A stretch of 19,669 bases of DNA. It comes from Peptoclostridium sp965368085. Its GTDB lineage: Bacteria; Bacillota; Clostridia; Peptostreptococcales; Peptostreptococcaceae. Each line of letters starts with the position of its first letter. The first letter of the stretch is position 1. The stretch is taken from positions 1-19,669 of the forward strand of contig CBDULP010000035.1 in the NCBI GenBank assembly GCA_965368085.1, in the 5' to 3' direction. Shown here one piece after another: positions 7,343-14,683 of the stretch. Position numbers and translations under genes: made by a program. The notes under the pieces were generated by a model. That model ran no database searches and was not told the origin of the DNA. It saw only the letters and a list, made by a program, of their open reading frames with translations.

Positions 7343-7346
7343 AAAT

Positions 7347-7392
7347 ACATGTCCTCTCTTGTTTTTTGAAGAGGTCATGTGTTTTTGTTTTT
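7347..7392 (+). terminator. Terminator of the COG2426 gene
   Basis: ACATGTCCTCT (7347-7357) pairs with AGAGGTCATGT (7370-7380) with one T-T mismatch, around a 12-base loop, followed by GTTTTTGTTTTT. It begins 5 bases after the stop codon. Confidence 0.8.
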
Positions 7393-7419
7393 ACCTTTAA
7401 AAAAAATTTAATTTTTTTA

Positions 7420-7448
7420 TTGACAAAGCATTTGAGTAATAGTAATAT
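7420..7448 (+). promoter_or_regulatory. Sigma-A promoter of metK
   Basis: TTGACA (7420-7425), a perfect -35, then 17 bases, then TAATAT (7443-7448). Transcription would start near 7455, about 40 bases before the riboswitch. Confidence 0.82.
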
Positions 7449-7497
7449 TAAACTCGAAGTCTGAAAATATAAAACTTCAAACTAATTATCTTGATTG

Positions 7498-7602
7498 CCT
7501 TATCAAGAGAGGTGGAGGGACAGGCCCTGTGAAACCCGGCAACAGCCAGCGTTTGCTGGAAATGTGCTAATTCCTACAGAAATTTTTTTCTGGACGATGA
7601 GG
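7498..7602 (+). promoter_or_regulatory. SAM-I (S-box) riboswitch aptamer
   Basis: The conserved SAM-I core is plain: AGAGAGGTGGAGGGA, then GGCCCTGTGAAACCCGGCAA, a hairpin (CCAGCGTTTGCTGG), AATGTGCTAATTCC, and a final arm. P1 is made of CCTTATC (7498-7504) with GATGAGG (7596-7602). It binds S-adenosylmethionine and here sits before the gene that makes SAM, so it gives product feedback. When P1 is open, GATGAGG can pair instead with CCTCTTC (7620-7626) of the terminator's left arm, with one U-U mismatch, forming the antiterminator. Confidence 0.97.
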
Positions 7603-7618
7603 TTGGTGTATAAACTAC

Positions 7619-7651
7619 GCCTCTTCGACTGTCGAAGAGGCTTTATTTTTT
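7619..7651 (+). terminator. Riboswitch-controlled terminator
   Basis: A 10-bp perfect stem GCCTCTTCGA / TCGAAGAGGC (7619-7628, 7632-7641) with a 3-base loop, followed by TTTATTTTTT. It is the expression platform of the SAM-I riboswitch: SAM-bound P1 leaves the terminator free to form and switches metK off. Confidence 0.95.
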
Positions 7652-7713
7652 GAAAATCCAACCATAGATTATTACAATACACTTTTGAAATATTTTAAAG
7701 GAGGACATTTATA

Positions 7714-8910
7714 ATGGCAAGAAGACTTTTTACATCTGAATCTGTTACTGAGGGACATCCGGATAAAATTTGCGATCAGGTTTCAGACTCTATACTTGAC
7801 GCTATAATAGAAAAAGACCCAAATGCGAGGGTTGCTTGCGAGACTACAGTTACTACAGGACTTGTGCTTGTAGCCGGAGAGATCACTACAAATGCATACG
7901 TTGACATCCCTAAAATAGTTAGAAACACTATAGAAGAAATCGGATACACTAGAGCAAAATACGGATTCGACTGCGACACTTGCGCCGTTCTTACTTCAAT
8001 AGACGAGCAGTCGTCTGACATAGCAATGGGTGTTGACGAGGCTCTTGAGCACAAGGAAGGAACAATGACTGACGACGTCGAGGCTCTTGGCGCTGGAGAC
8101 CAGGGAATCATGTTCGGATTTGCGTGCAACGAGACTGAGGAGCTTATGCCTCTTCCAATATCGCTTGCTCACAGACTTGCAAAGAGACTTTCTGATGTTA
8201 GAAAGAACGGCACTCTTGAATACCTTAGACCTGACGGAAAGACTCAGGTTACAGTAGAGTATGAAAATGACAAGCCAAAGAGAATAGACACTGTTCTTAT
8301 ATCTACTCAGCACGGCCCTGAAGTTGACCGTAAGACTATAGAAAAGGACCTTATACAGCACGTTATAAACAAGATAGTTCCTATGGAGCTTATGGACAGC
8401 GAAACTAGAGTTCTTGTAAACCCAACCGGAAGATTCGTTGTTGGAGGACCTCAAGGAGACGCAGGTCTTACTGGAAGAAAGATAATAGTTGACACTTACG
8501 GCGGATACTCAAGACACGGCGGCGGCGCTTTCTCTGGAAAGGACGCTACAAAAGTTGACAGATCTGCTGCATACGCATCAAGATACGTAGCTAAAAATGT
8601 AGTTGCAGCTGGAATAGCTGACAAGTGCGAGGTTCAGCTTGCATACGCAATCGGTGTCGCAGAGCCTGTTTCAATACTTGTTGATACATTCGGAACTGGA
8701 AAGATATCTGACGATGCTATATCAGATCTTGTTGAAAAGCACTTCGACCTAAGACCAGGAGCTATAATAAAAAATCTTGACCTTAGAAGACCTATATTCA
8801 GAAAGACTGCTGCATACGGACACTTCGGACGAAACGACGCAGACTTCACCTGGGAGAAGACTGACATGGCTGATACTCTTAAAGCTGATGCTTTCGGAGA
8901 AGCCAAATAA
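7714..8910 (+). CDS. metK: S-adenosylmethionine synthetase
   Basis: 398 residues, the standard MetK length. It makes SAM from methionine and ATP, releasing phosphate and pyrophosphate. Signatures: GHPDKICDQ at 14-22, the family motif GAGDQGIMFG at 126-135 and GGGAFSGKD at 269-277. An AAAGGAGG ribosome site precedes the ATG by about 10 bases. Codon use is strikingly narrow: nearly every leucine is CTT (I see a single CTA) and arginine is mostly AGA, unlike the mixed usage of neighbours, as expected for a highly expressed gene. Control is by the SAM-I riboswitch upstream. It ends at a strong terminator shared with the converging ttcA-like gene. Confidence 0.98.
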   Translation: MARRLFTSESVTEGHPDKICDQVSDSILDAIIEKDPNARVACETTVTTGLVLVAGEITTNAYVDIPKIVRNTIEEIGYTRAKYGFDCDTCAVLTSIDEQSSDIAMGVDEALEHKEGTMTDDVEALGAGDQGIMFGFACNETEELMPLPISLAHRLAKRLSDVRKNGTLEYLRPDGKTQVTVEYENDKPKRIDTVLISTQHGPEVDRKTIEKDLIQHVINKIVPMELMDSETRVLVNPTGRFVVGGPQGDAGLTGRKIIVDTYGGYSRHGGGAFSGKDATKVDRSAAYASRYVAKNVVAAGIADKCEVQLAYAIGVAEPVSILVDTFGTGKISDDAISDLVEKHFDLRPGAIIKNLDLRRPIFRKTAAYGHFGRNDADFTWEKTDMADTLKADAFGEAK

Positions 8911-8944
8911 GCTTAATAAAAAAGCCAAACTGCATTAATTATAT

Positions 8945-8979
8945 AAAAAAGAGGAAGTCGCACGCGACTTCCTCTTTTT
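8945..8979. terminator. Bidirectional terminator between metK and ttcA-like gene
   Basis: GAGGAAGTCGC (8951-8961) and GCGACTTCCTC (8964-8974) make an 11-bp perfect stem, bordered by A6 on the left and T5 on the right, so it can end transcription from either side. Confidence 0.92.
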
Positions 8980-8989
8980 GCGTTATTAT

Positions 8990-9700
8990 TTAAAACCAGA
9001 GCTGTGTCTGTTCCTTGTTTTGAAGCGCCTTTAGCATTCTCTTCCTGAAATCCGGGATTTTCGATGCAAACATCGATACGAATTCATTTGCCTCTTCCCT
9101 CTTCGTATGCCCATCCGCCGGACACGGGCTTTTTATTACGGGTATATTATTATTTTCAACTGCCGCCTTTATGGCGTCTTCCGTAGCGTATATGAGTGGT
9201 CTTATCATCGTTATGTCCTGTCTGGACAGATATGTCACAGGCTTGAAAGTCGACACCCTTCCCTCGTAAAACATGCTCATGAAAAGCGTCGCTATCCCGT
9301 CGTCAAGATGGTGTCCGAATGCGACCTTGGTTATACCTCTTTCCTTTGCCGTCTCATATATGGCTCCCCTTCTCATTCTTGAGCAAAGAGCACATGGACT
9401 CGATTCCTGCCTTATGTCAAATACTACCTCGGCTATGTGCGTCTTTACGACAGTATAGGGAATGTCCATGCCCTCTATAAACTTTCTGGCTCCATCCAGA
9501 TCCAAGTTTTCAAATCCCGGATCCACCGTTATCGCCTCCAGTTCAAATTTTTGGGGCGCAAACCTCTGATATGTTTTAAGGGCGCAAAGAAGAGCCGCGC
9601 TGTCCTTTCCCCCCGAAAAACCGACAGCTATTTTGTCGCCGTCCTCTATCATATTATAGTCCTCACATGCTTTTCTCATTGCTCCAATTACTCTTTTCAA
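8990..9700 (-). CDS. TtcA-family tRNA thiolation enzyme (PP-loop ATPase)
   Basis: 236 residues. The ATP pyrophosphatase loop SGGKDS is at 29-34. C103 and C106 (PCALC) and C193 (SPCPADGH) are the three cysteines that hold a 4Fe-4S cluster in TtcA/TtuA enzymes, and GHHLDD at 129-134 fits as well. TtcA makes 2-thiocytidine at tRNA position 32; TtuA-type relatives thiolate other positions, so the exact target is open. The start is TTG at 9700, with GGGGAGG 10 bases before it; the first ATG (9679) is inside the conserved N-terminus and lacks a site. It begins 5 bases after the upstream glycosidase gene, its ribosome site lying inside that gene, so translation is likely coupled. Confidence 0.88.
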   Translation of the reverse strand: MKRVIGAMRKACEDYNMIEDGDKIAVGFSGGKDSAALLCALKTYQRFAPQKFELEAITVDPGFENLDLDGARKFIEGMDIPYTVVKTHIAEVVFDIRQESSPCALCSRMRRGAIYETAKERGITKVAFGHHLDDGIATLFMSMFYEGRVSTFKPVTYLSRQDITMIRPLIYATEDAIKAAVENNNIPVIKSPCPADGHTKREEANEFVSMFASKIPDFRKRMLKALQNKEQTQLWF

Positions 9701-9705
9701 ACTTC

Positions 9706-11745
9706 TTATTCCTCCCCAAATATGTTCATATAGCCGTATTTTACATTTTCTCCATCTATGTTCATTATCAGATATCTGTAGTCGTTTTTGTAGTCGCCCT
9801 TGTGCAGATCATCATAGTCCGGTATGGATATATACCTTGCATTGCCTTCTACAACCTGTGAAAATGAACTTCCCCTGTATACCACATATACATTCTTCTC
9901 TTTTGCATTTTCATATATACTTCTTTTGAAAAGCTTCGCCTCTTCGTCAAAACCAAGCTGCTCTTTCGAGTTGAAAAGCACCACTATATTATCATAGTCC
10001 GAAGCCAGCGAATCCGCAATGAACGCCCACTGTCCGGGAGTCTTGTAGAATGTTCCACTTGAATTGTCAAGCGATATTACAAGTATGTCGTCCCCTATCT
10101 CTTTAGAGCCGTATGCTCCACCAAGGCCCACGACCTTGTCCCAAAAGCCCTCTTCCATTTTCTGATTTGTATTTCCCAGCATTAGTATGCTTGGGTCTTC
10201 TATTTTGTTTATGTCTTTTTCATATTTTTGAATTATAAGGTTGTCCACGAGCCTGTTCTTCGAAACTCCCATGTCTCCAAAGAGTGCAAGTGTAACTCCC
10301 TCTTCAAGCTGCTCATGCCTTATGTCTTCAATATTAAGATCGTCCTCTGTTTTTTTTGCAACGACCTCGATTTCAAGTTCTTCGGTTTCACCGTCATATG
10401 AAATTTCTATAGTTCCACTTCCTGGCTCTGAAGGAGTGAACATGCCGCCTTCAAAATAGCCGTCTATTCCATCTATCCCGAATTCGACATCTGAATCATC
10501 CGCCTCTACAGGATTATTATCCCTGTCAAAAAAGCATATTTCAATGTGGGCGCTTTCCCCCAAATACATGACCTCTTTGTCCATATGTGCTTCCATGTGG
10601 TCAAAGCTTCCGGGCTCCGCGCTGGTTTTAACTGCAAACGCATTGAGAATCTCCCTTTCCCTGCCGTTTACAAGTGTGTTTCTTATCCTGTCATTGGCTA
10701 TGAGCTCTGTCGACCCTCCTCCGTCAAGTATCACGGCATCTTTGCATCCAAGGTTTAGCATGTAGTTTGCAACATCTTCCGGCTCCATGCCTATATAGTT
10801 TTCAAGCCTTCCATCTACGGTAAACATTATAAGCTTGTCATCATATGTAAGCCCTATTGCCGACCTTTGTGATTTCCCTCCTACCTTCTGAGTAAGCTGG
10901 GCAAGCTGTCCGTCCCTTATTATCACACTTCCCGCTCCCATGGCCGCTTCAATTTTCGAATGGTCAATTTCCATGCTGGCCGAAAGCTCCACCGACTCCC
11001 CAGGCGCGAAATTATCCCTAAGAAGCACACCGTTGTTGCCCCCCGCGACTAACACGTACCCGCTCTCAGGTATTTCAACTGGAGGCTGCCCGTACCTGAC
11101 TTCACTTACCATGTCCGAGTCCACTACAACTTCACATACATCGTAATATGTATCATTTGCGCCTGGTGAATTTTTTACATATTCGCTTGTAAGCGCAACT
11201 ATGTTTCCAAAATACTCACTTGGCTTGTTGACTGCGGCAACCGGAACCTCAACCGCTTTTGAAGTGTTGACCGCCTTCATGTTGGGGCTTAGATATTCAA
11301 ATAATATGTTTTTGGAGTCATCTACAATTATTGACGCATATTTTTGCTCTTCATAATATGGATTCGAAAGTATCTTTCCATCTCTCACCATTGTTCCAAG
11401 GGAAAACGACGGATTTGACATGCTGAAAAAATCCCCGTTTATAGCTGCCAGTACGTCATCTCTTCGAGTTACCATGCTGCTGAGCTTTTCCCTTTTGCTA
11501 AAACCATGCTCTTCATTGAATATGACATCAAATCCCACATTTTCATTTGAGATGTCCGCCTCTACTATATTTATGTTGGATACGCCCTCTTCCGTGAACC
11601 TGAATATATTCTTGTACACGACCCCTTCCGCAAGGGTCTGTTCTCTTTCTCTTTCATTTATGACATACGGGCCCTCTGCATAAGCTGAAAACATGCTCAC
11701 CAAAGTCATAAAAGCAGTCAATACAATACAGGCTGTCCTTTTCAT
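9706..11745 (-). CDS. Secreted phosphodiester glycosidase (NAGPA domain) with pseudo-phosphoesterase tail
   Basis: 679 residues from the ATG at 11745, chosen because AAGGTG lies 8 bases ahead and a signal peptide begins there (basic KR, hydrophobic core, AYA cleavage near residue 23). Residues about 95-375 are a phosphodiester glycosidase (NAGPA, PF09992) domain: INGDFF at 102-107, RSAIGL at 294-299, DGGGSTELIA at 341-350 and the closing LNAFAV. Residues about 383-463 look like an Ig-like beta domain. Residues about 484-675 recall a calcineurin-like phosphoesterase, but the metal-binding positions are changed: FGDMG for GDxH, LGNTN for GNHD, VVLFNSKEQ where a histidine is usual, and YRGSSF for GHxH. 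Probable role is in the cell envelope on sugar-phosphodiester links; substrate unknown. No clear own promoter; it follows a weak-tailed terminator. Confidence 0.86.
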   Translation of the reverse strand: MKRTACIVLTAFMTLVSMFSAYAEGPYVINEREREQTLAEGVVYKNIFRFTEEGVSNINIVEADISNENVGFDVIFNEEHGFSKREKLSSMVTRRDDVLAAINGDFFSMSNPSFSLGTMVRDGKILSNPYYEEQKYASIIVDDSKNILFEYLSPNMKAVNTSKAVEVPVAAVNKPSEYFGNIVALTSEYVKNSPGANDTYYDVCEVVVDSDMVSEVRYGQPPVEIPESGYVLVAGGNNGVLLRDNFAPGESVELSASMEIDHSKIEAAMGAGSVIIRDGQLAQLTQKVGGKSQRSAIGLTYDDKLIMFTVDGRLENYIGMEPEDVANYMLNLGCKDAVILDGGGSTELIANDRIRNTLVNGREREILNAFAVKTSAEPGSFDHMEAHMDKEVMYLGESAHIEICFFDRDNNPVEADDSDVEFGIDGIDGYFEGGMFTPSEPGSGTIEISYDGETEELEIEVVAKKTEDDLNIEDIRHEQLEEGVTLALFGDMGVSKNRLVDNLIIQKYEKDINKIEDPSILMLGNTNQKMEEGFWDKVVGLGGAYGSKEIGDDILVISLDNSSGTFYKTPGQWAFIADSLASDYDNIVVLFNSKEQLGFDEEAKLFKRSIYENAKEKNVYVVYRGSSFSQVVEGNARYISIPDYDDLHKGDYKNDYRYLIMNIDGENVKYGYMNIFGEE

Positions 11746-11774
11746 ATTCTCGTCACCTTCCCTGTAATATTTTA

Positions 11775-11815
11775 AAATCACTAAAGCCCCCCGATGCGCA
11801 AAAACATCGGAGGGC
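11775..11815 (-). terminator. Terminator downstream of fabZ
   Basis: On the minus strand GCCCTCCGATG (11815-11805) pairs with CATCGGGGGGC (11796-11786), 11 pairs with one G-U, around an 8-base loop. The tail TTTAGTGATTTT is poor in T, so some read-through into the glycosidase gene is likely. Confidence 0.75.
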
Positions 11816-11863
11816 ATATCACTATATTTTAATCTCTTATTAAAACCGGTTTTCTGATATGAT

Positions 11864-12292
11864 TTATCTTTCTACAAGCGCAAACATAAGCTCTCCGCTG
11901 CATGCAAGCTCATCTCCTACATATGCACTTGCCTTGGCCTTTCCTATTCCCCTTCTTACCTTTATGAATTCAACTTCCATTCTAAGGGTATCCCCAGGAA
12001 CCACTTCCCTTTTGAATCTCACACCGTCTATTCCCGTAAAAAGACCTATCTTGCCTTCATTACCTTCAAGCGAAATCATCACATATGCACCTACCTGCGC
12101 CATGGCTTCAACTATAAGTACGCCCGGCATTACAGGGTAGTTTGGAAAATGGCCCTGGAAAAAAGGCTCGTTTATTGTGACATTTTTTATTCCAACCGCT
12201 TTTTTCCCCTCTTCAAGTTCCACTATCTTGTCTACAAGTAAAAAAGGATACCTATGAGGTATTACGTCTTTTATCTGTCTTGTATCTATCAT
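11864..12292 (-). CDS. fabZ: 3-hydroxyacyl-[acyl-carrier-protein] dehydratase FabZ
   Basis: 142 residues, typical FabZ size and a hot-dog fold. It removes water from beta-hydroxyacyl-ACP in fatty acid elongation. HRYPFLLVD at 13-21 and GHFPNYPVMPGVLIVEAMAQ at 47-66 give the catalytic histidine 48 and glutamate 62. AAGGAG lies 9 bases before the ATG. It is not in a fab operon but follows flagellar rod genes, exactly as ywpB/fabZ follows flhP in Bacillus, so the placement is ancestral and not a local insertion. Confidence 0.97.
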   Translation of the reverse strand: MIDTRQIKDVIPHRYPFLLVDKIVELEEGKKAVGIKNVTINEPFFQGHFPNYPVMPGVLIVEAMAQVGAYVMISLEGNEGKIGLFTGIDGVRFKREVVPGDTLRMEVEFIKVRRGIGKAKASAYVGDELACSGELMFALVER

Positions 12293-12310
12293 CCGTGTTT
12301 TCTCCTTTTT

Positions 12311-12631
12311 CTATTTTTTATCTGTTCTGCTTCTTGTAAATTGCTCATATATCATTTTCGCAAGACCCATTGATGAATTTTGAGCGGCATCCTCTCCTAC
12401 AGTTTCATAGTACATGTCTTCCACTATGTCATGCCCCGCAGACTTAGGCACAAATCCCGAATCCGGTATTGTCTTTTTCATCTCCTTGAGCATTATTTTC
12501 ATAAATTCACCCTCAAGCTTTACGCAGGACTCCATAAGATCCTTGTCCTCATCGCTTTTTATGTCTTTTGTAACATTTTGATTCAACTTAGCAGCGTTGA
12601 CCATGTCCATACCATAGGATCCAACCTTCAC
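12311..12631 (-). CDS. flgJ: FlgJ-type rod-binding protein
   Basis: 106 residues. The part from about 34 to 100 (KLEGEFMKIMLKEMKKTIP, then MYYETVGEDAAQ and GLAKMIYEQF) matches the rod-binding domain (PF10135) found at the N-terminus of enterobacterial FlgJ, which helps assemble the rod through the periplasm or wall. The peptidoglycan-hydrolase half of enteric FlgJ is absent, as in many Firmicutes. The start is GTG at 12631, 7 bases after GGAGG; the open frame extends to a TTG at 12649, but that codon precedes the ribosome site. It sits between flgG and fabZ, where Bacillus has nothing. Confidence 0.87.
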   Translation of the reverse strand: MKVGSYGMDMVNAAKLNQNVTKDIKSDEDKDLMESCVKLEGEFMKIMLKEMKKTIPDSGFVPKSAGHDIVEDMYYETVGEDAAQNSSMGLAKMIYEQFTRSRTDKK

Positions 12632-12659
12632 AAAATCACCTCCACACAATATCTAGTCT

Positions 12660-13457
12660 TTACCTCTTAACGCTGTTTGCAGTCTGCATCATCTCGTCTG
12701 CAGTCTGTATTGTCTTTGAGTTTATGTCGTATGCCCTTTGAGCCGTTATAAGCTTTATCATTTCCTCAACTATCTGTACATTCGAATTTTCAAGGTACCC
12801 CTGGTATATCTTGGTTTCCTTTTCTTCTCCTTCAAGAAGCATCTCCTCGCCTGAAGCATTTGTCGCTTTTAGGAAGTTGCCTCCTATCGCCTCGAGTCCG
12901 TCTGGATTCAAAAAATCCACAACTGCAAGTGAAAGCCCTGAATCCTCTACCGTTCCATCTTCCGTCTTTATCTTTATGGCTCCAGCTTCATCTACCGTAA
13001 ACTCCTTGTCTGTATCCGAAAACTCTATGTAGTCGTCATCCTCCGAAAGTACAAAATAACCTTCAGATGTAACAAGCCTTCTTGTATCGCCTTCGACACT
13101 AAGCTTGAAGCTTCCGTCCCTTGTGTAAAGTCTCTCTCCCATAGGATTTTCCACTGCAAAGAATCCTCTTCCATCGAGCGCAAAATCCGTATCGTTTTCA
13201 GTGCTTTGGAATCCTCCGTTTTCAAAATTCCTGCTTGTGGCGCTGTACATTACACCGTGACCCACCTGCAAGTTCACAGGGCTCCCCTCTCCATCTACAA
13301 TGCTTGCATCCTTTATGTTTTCATACAAAAGATCCTTGAATTCGACTCTCATTTTCTTGTATCCAGTGGTATTCACATTCGCAAGGTTGTTTGATATATT
13401 ATCTATGTTGAGCTGCTGGGCTTTCATTCCACTAGCTGCTGACCAAAGTGCTCTCAT
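12660..13457 (-). CDS. flgG: Flagellar rod protein FlgG/FlhP type
   Basis: 265 residues. The N-terminus MRALWSAASGMKAQQLNID with NNLANVNTTGYKK is the axial-protein signature shared by rod, hook and junction proteins, and the C-terminal heptad region (QIVEEMIKLITAQRAYDIN) ends in the helix that packs into the rod core. The conserved DFALDGRGFFAV and YTRDGSFKL lie in the middle. FlgG is the distal rod protein; the Bacillus counterpart at this locus is FlhP. GGAGGTAG lies 7-8 bases before the ATG. It follows the FlgF-type gene by 28 bases and is co-transcribed with flgJ and fabZ. Confidence 0.93.
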   Translation of the reverse strand: MRALWSAASGMKAQQLNIDNISNNLANVNTTGYKKMRVEFKDLLYENIKDASIVDGEGSPVNLQVGHGVMYSATSRNFENGGFQSTENDTDFALDGRGFFAVENPMGERLYTRDGSFKLSVEGDTRRLVTSEGYFVLSEDDDYIEFSDTDKEFTVDEAGAIKIKTEDGTVEDSGLSLAVVDFLNPDGLEAIGGNFLKATNASGEEMLLEGEEKETKIYQGYLENSNVQIVEEMIKLITAQRAYDINSKTIQTADEMMQTANSVKR

Positions 13458-13485
13458 AAAATCTACCTCCCATTACAGTTTAGGG

Positions 13486-14556
13486 TTAAAGTTTGCCTAT
13501 CTCGTTAGCGGCCTTGGCCATTATGTCGTCATATGCCTTTATGACCTTCTGTCCACTTTCATAGTTTCTCATAAGATCTATCATTTCTATCATTTCCTTT
13601 ACAGGGTTTACATTTGAACCTTCAATATGCCCTTGAAGAACTTCTCCTTCAAACTGGCCTATGTTAGCATCACGGCCCGGCTCTATTTCATATGTGCCGT
13701 ACCCTATTTTTCTGAGCGTGTCCAGGTTCTGAATATCCACAATATTTAAAGTATCGAAAAACTCGCCGTCTATGTACAAGTCTCCATTTTCTTTCATTTC
13801 AATCTTGCCGTCAACCGGCACTGGCCCGCCGTTTGCCATCACCTTCAAGCCTTCGTCTGTAACAAGCATTCCATCATCGCTTATTTTGAAAGACCCGTCA
13901 CGCGTATATCTCGTCTGTCCCTCTGCAGTTTGGATCTGGAAGAACCCGCTTCCCTTTATTGCAAAATCCAAGTCCCTGTTGGTCTGTTGAAGACCTCCTT
14001 GACGAAAATTGCTTTTTATATAGTCTACGCTCTTTCCACCATTCACAGTACCAATCACGCTTTTGGGTGGGGTAAAAAGAAGATTTGCTACAGTTTGGCC
14101 TCCTGAATTGACATTTCCCTGCTGATCTATTCGGAAGTTGGCTTCCGCCTGTATTCTTCTTCCATTTGAATCCAGCACAAAATAACCCTTGCTTGTATCA
14201 ACTCTGCCGCCTATGCTTCTCGAATATGTCTTTAGGTATCCCTGTTCATCCGCAGCCAGCTTCATATCCCTGCTATAGCTTTTCCCCTGTGAGCCGTCTA
14301 CAGTAAAGTAGCTGTTTCTGCAGCTTACAATAAATCCTTGTCCATCTCTTTTGACTCCTATATTCCTGTCAATTTGAGAATTGCTGTATGATACTCCATT
14401 CATTTTGCTGAGCAGTTTTTCAGGAAACGCCTTTGTTATAAGCTCATCCTTTTTAAATGACGCTGTATTCGTATTTGCAAGGTTGTTTGAGACAACATCA
14501 AGCTTTCTTTGATTTGTGCTCATTGTAGATGTAACCGTATAAATTCCCCTGTACAT
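13486..14556 (-). CDS. flgF: Flagellar rod protein FlgF/FlhO type with internal duplication
   Basis: 356 residues, about 80-100 longer than usual FlgF/FlhO proteins. Both ends are standard: MYRGIYTVTS...NNLANTNTASFKK at the start and NPVKEMIEMIDLMRNYESGQK near the end. The extra length is a second copy of the central domain: residues 83-161 (YFTVDGSQGKSYSRDMKL...) resemble 205-273 (FFQIQTAEGQTRYTRDGSFK...). I chose the ATG at 14556, 8 bases after GGAG; the GTG nine bases earlier abuts that site. A hairpin ending in a T-run lies immediately upstream and overlaps the ribosome site, and a sigma-D-like promoter precedes it. In Bacillus the same place holds flhO after mbl. Confidence 0.9.
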   Translation of the reverse strand: MYRGIYTVTSTMSTNQRKLDVVSNNLANTNTASFKKDELITKAFPEKLLSKMNGVSYSNSQIDRNIGVKRDGQGFIVSCRNSYFTVDGSQGKSYSRDMKLAADEQGYLKTYSRSIGGRVDTSKGYFVLDSNGRRIQAEANFRIDQQGNVNSGGQTVANLLFTPPKSVIGTVNGGKSVDYIKSNFRQGGLQQTNRDLDFAIKGSGFFQIQTAEGQTRYTRDGSFKISDDGMLVTDEGLKVMANGGPVPVDGKIEMKENGDLYIDGEFFDTLNIVDIQNLDTLRKIGYGTYEIEPGRDANIGQFEGEVLQGHIEGSNVNPVKEMIEMIDLMRNYESGQKVIKAYDDIMAKAANEIGKL

Positions 14557-14567
14557 ATAATCCACTC

Positions 14568-14600
14568 CAAAAATTTGGCGGACAATTTCCGCCCGCCAAA
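14568..14600 (-). terminator. Hairpin with T-run before flgF, overlapping its ribosome site
   Basis: On the minus strand TTTGGCGG (14600-14593) pairs with CCGCCAAA (14581-14574), an 8-bp stem around 11 bases, followed by TTTTTGGAG. It looks like an intrinsic terminator or attenuator for transcripts coming from mreB or the local promoter, and the downstream GGAG is the flgF ribosome site. Confidence 0.6.
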
Positions 14601-14630
14601 CATATTTTTACAAAGTGCTCCGTATATTGG

Positions 14631-14658
14631 ATTTCGGATATAATCGAGTAACTCTTTA
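14631..14658 (-). promoter_or_regulatory. Sigma-D-like promoter for the flgF operon
   Basis: On the minus strand TAAA (14658-14655), 16 bases, then TCCGAAAT (14638-14631), which matches GCCGATAT at 6 of 8 positions. It lies in the gap after the mreB stop and about 75 bases before the flgF start. Weaker than the flgM example but in the expected place. Confidence 0.5.
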
Positions 14659-14683
14659 TAGTCCGCAGGTATCAATTTTTGAT

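Larger units (their letters stand above)
7343..7713 (+). other. metK leader region
   Basis: 371 bases without a protein gene. It is fully explained by, in order, a terminator, a sigma-A promoter, a SAM-I riboswitch with its terminator, and about 60 bases of untranslated leader ending in the AAAGGAGG ribosome site of metK. Confidence 0.9.
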
